This document shows positions 62,281-64,000 of a DNA stretch of 64,000 bases, one piece after another. Source of the stretch: Pedobacter xixiisoli (lineage in GTDB: Bacteria > Bacteroidota > Bacteroidia > Sphingobacteriales > Sphingobacteriaceae); contig NZ_OCMT01000004.1 of the NCBI RefSeq assembly GCF_900215335.1, forward strand, positions 558,001-622,000, in the 5' to 3' direction. Below the pieces are notes generated by a model. It was not told where the DNA came from. It saw nothing but the letters and a program-made list of their open reading frames with translations, and made no database searches. How positions within the stretch are numbered: position 1 is the first letter of the stretch; every line of letters starts with the position of its first letter. The position numbers and the translations under genes were made by a program.

Positions 62281-62940
62281 ATGGAGCAATTTTGGAACCA
62301 TCTGCAGCATCTTATTGATCCTGAAAAACTCCTTAGGGAAGGCGGTTTCTATTTGGTTGTTTTCGTTATTTTCGCCGAGACAGGTCTCTTCTTCGGGTTT
62401 TTCTTACCAGGAGATTATCTTTTGTTTTTAGCAGGAATGTTCGTAGCAACGGGTAAGTTAGACGTAAATATTTATGTATTAGTTTTCTCGCTAATTGTTG
62501 CAGCTATCTCTGGAAATTTCACGGGATATTGGTTCGGTAGAAAGACAGGACCAGTACTGCATACCAGAAAAGACACCTTCTTCTTCAAGAAAAAATTCCT
62601 TAAAACCGCAGAAGATTATTACCGTAAGCAAGGTGCTTTTGCTTTAATTATGGGCAGATTTGTGCCGATAGTTAGAACATTTGCGCCAATAGTAGCTGGT
62701 TTAATTAAAATGGATTTCAAAAAGTTTGTACTCTATAATATTTCGGGTGCACTTTTATGGATTTGTTCCTTAACTTTGCTGGGTTATTTTTTGGGGAAAA
62801 GTTTTTCAAAACAGATTGAAGAGTACTTAGGTTATATCATATTTGGATTTATTGCGATAACAACAATTCCATTAGTAATTACCTTTGTGAAAAATAAAAT
62901 ATCAAAGAATACAGACAATTTAGAAGACAAAGAGATTTAA
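62281..62940 (+). CDS. DedA family membrane protein
   Basis: 219 residues with several membrane segments. FAETGLFFGFFLPGDYLLFLAG and GRFVPIVRTFAPIVAG are DedA marks. Members flip undecaprenyl phosphate or phospholipids across the membrane. It is followed 8 bases later by the pyrophosphatase gene, so the pair may share a transcript. Confidence 0.93.
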   Translation: MEQFWNHLQHLIDPEKLLREGGFYLVVFVIFAETGLFFGFFLPGDYLLFLAGMFVATGKLDVNIYVLVFSLIVAAISGNFTGYWFGRKTGPVLHTRKDTFFFKKKFLKTAEDYYRKQGAFALIMGRFVPIVRTFAPIVAGLIKMDFKKFVLYNISGALLWICSLTLLGYFLGKSFSKQIEEYLGYIIFGFIAITTIPLVITFVKNKISKNTDNLEDKEI

Positions 62941-62948
62941 AGAAAAAG

Positions 62949-63491
62949 ATGATTAAAGACGAAACCCATCCGTGGCACAGCGTATCTCCGGGCAGTAATT
63001 TGCCAGAAACAGTAAATGCAATTATCGAAATCCCTAAAGGATCAAAAGCAAAATACGAAATAGATAAAGATTCTAGCTTAATCAAGTTAGACAGAGTATT
63101 GTTCTCATCAGTAATGTATCCAGCTAACTATGGCTTTATTCCACAAACTTATTGTGATGATAAAGATCCTTTAGATATTTTGGTTTTATGTTCTGTAGAT
63201 GTTTACCCAATGACAATTATTGAAGCCAAAGTTGTAGGTGTGATGCACATGATTGACAATGGCGAGCAGGATGATAAAATTATTGCGGTAGCGAAAAATG
63301 ACCCATCTGTTAATTATATTAACGATTTGGGCGAACTGCCTCCACATACAATGAAAGAGATCGTTAAATTCTTTCAAGATTATAAAGATTTAGAAAATAA
63401 ACAGGTAACTATCGAGCATCTACTAGGTGTAAGATATGCCCATAAAGTAATCAATGAAAGTATTGAGCTTTATAACACAACATTTAGATAA
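62949..63491 (+). CDS. ppa: Inorganic pyrophosphatase, family I
   Basis: 180 residues, soluble. IIEIPKGSKAKYEID, YPANYGFIPQTYCDDKDPLDILVL and the acidic loop near DNGEQDDKII are the metal and substrate site. Hydrolyses pyrophosphate to drive biosynthesis. 8 bases after dedA, 6 before the next start. Confidence 0.95.
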   Translation: MIKDETHPWHSVSPGSNLPETVNAIIEIPKGSKAKYEIDKDSSLIKLDRVLFSSVMYPANYGFIPQTYCDDKDPLDILVLCSVDVYPMTIIEAKVVGVMHMIDNGEQDDKIIAVAKNDPSVNYINDLGELPPHTMKEIVKFFQDYKDLENKQVTIEHLLGVRYAHKVINESIELYNTTFR

Positions 63492-63497
63492 CCTTTA

Positions 63498-64000
63498 ATG
63501 ATTTACTCCGTCAGTACGCCAATAATTGCATTTGTTAGTGCATATCTTCCAAGTCCGGTTTTAGCTGTAATAGCTACGCCCGAAACCGAAAGTGGATCTA
63601 TAGGGTGGCGCCTAATATTTGCATTATTTTTAGTGTTTTTAAACGGATTTTTTGTGGCGGCCGAATTTGCAATTGTGAAGGTTCGGGCGTCACAGATTGA
63701 AATTAAAGCCAAATCTGGTAGCAGAGTTGGAAAAATGGCAAAAAATATCCTACACCATTTAGATGGATATTTGGCAGCTACACAATTAGGTATTACTTTA
63801 GCTTCTCTTGGATTAGGTGTGGTCGGAGAAAAGGTAATGCATGAAATCATTCATGATTCATTAGCGAATTTTGGCGTTGCCGAGGCGTTAATTACCACCA
63901 TATCTACCATTTTGGCGTTTTCTATCATCACCGTTATGCACATTGTATTTGGTGAGTTAGCGCCTAAATCATTAGCGATACAACGTCCGGTTGCTACTAC
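63498..64000 (+). CDS. CNNM/CorC-HlyC family membrane protein, N-terminal part
   Basis: The frame runs from ATG 63498 off the window end (~167 residues seen). A hydrophobic first segment is followed by FLVFLNGFFVAAEFAIVKVRASQIE, the CNNM (DUF21) signature, then LDGYLAATQLGITLASLGLG and HIVFGELAPKSLAIQRP. These proteins are thought to export magnesium or other divalent ions; CBS and CorC domains would follow outside the window. Confidence 0.9.
   Translation, partial: MIYSVSTPIIAFVSAYLPSPVLAVIATPETESGSIGWRLIFALFLVFLNGFFVAAEFAIVKVRASQIEIKAKSGSRVGKMAKNILHHLDGYLAATQLGITLASLGLGVVGEKVMHEIIHDSLANFGVAEALITTISTILAFSIITVMHIVFGELAPKSLAIQRPVAT

Noticed and set aside
63503-63850. 115-codon minus-strand ORF at the window end
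   Set aside because: The plus strand encodes a clear CNNM-type protein through the same bases.
1-64000. CRISPR arrays, rRNA, insertion sequences, prophage
   Set aside because: No regular repeat-spacer pattern, transposase, integrase or phage gene was seen.

Overview
The window is from a Bacteroidota chromosome, most likely family Sphingobacteriaceae (Pedobacter-like). Reasons: SusC/SusD pairs, type IX secretion (T9SS) C-terminal sorting domains, promoters of the TTTG / TAnnTTTG type, AT-rich start regions with few strong Shine-Dalgarno sites, an exbB-exbD-exbD-tonB cluster, and a 14-gene nuo operon with a short NuoG. This placement is by family recognition only; no database was searched.

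Layout. 1-8.2 kb: the end of one SusC/SusD pair, a DeoR regulator, then a second SusC/SusD pair with a DUF4397 lipoprotein. 8.2-16.2 kb: housekeeping and envelope genes (small unknown protein, S41 protease, ferredoxin plus reductase, membrane protein, LpxH-like hydrolase, propeller-like protein, prfA, tRNA-Asp). 16.6-21.4 kb: an unusual RiPP-like locus. It has a full-length LanB dehydratase, a LytS-type histidine kinase, a 53-residue Ser/Thr-rich peptide with no cysteine, and a LytTR response regulator, with the peptide and lanB on the opposite strand to the two-component genes. 21.9-29.9 kb: a pectin-degrading operon (T9SS-secreted PL1 lyase, large T9SS-secreted CE8 pectinesterase, lipoprotein PL1 lyase). 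30-35.6 kb: an AraC/metallo-hydrolase pair, a GH109-like oxidoreductase-fold protein with a LacI regulator, and small unknown proteins. 35.8-41.6 kb: Cu/Zn SOD, a stray ExbD, metK behind a candidate SAM-II-type riboswitch, a lipid kinase, a SUI1 factor and pckA. 41.9-47.8 kb: the proton-driven ExbB/ExbD/ExbD/TonB energiser with a PstS-like lipoprotein and a TPR protein. 47.9-60.9 kb: nuoA to nuoN. 61-64 kb: an AAA ATPase with DUF4143, DedA, inorganic pyrophosphatase and the start of a CNNM/CorC-type membrane protein.

How they fit together: TonB/ExbBD would power the SusC porters, and complex I supplies the proton gradient. The pectin enzymes would de-esterify and cleave homogalacturonan outside the cell or at its surface. 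The most novel part is the LanB locus: a dehydratase carrying both expected domains beside a tiny peptide that cannot form lanthionine rings because it has no cysteine, with no cyclase, exporter or protease nearby and a two-component system that may read or control it. Other points of note are a long-loop SAM-II-like element before metK, a dispersed repeat family that sits in two nuo spacers and supplies the N-terminus of another gene, and a 15-bp inverted repeat over the promoter of the ATPase gene.
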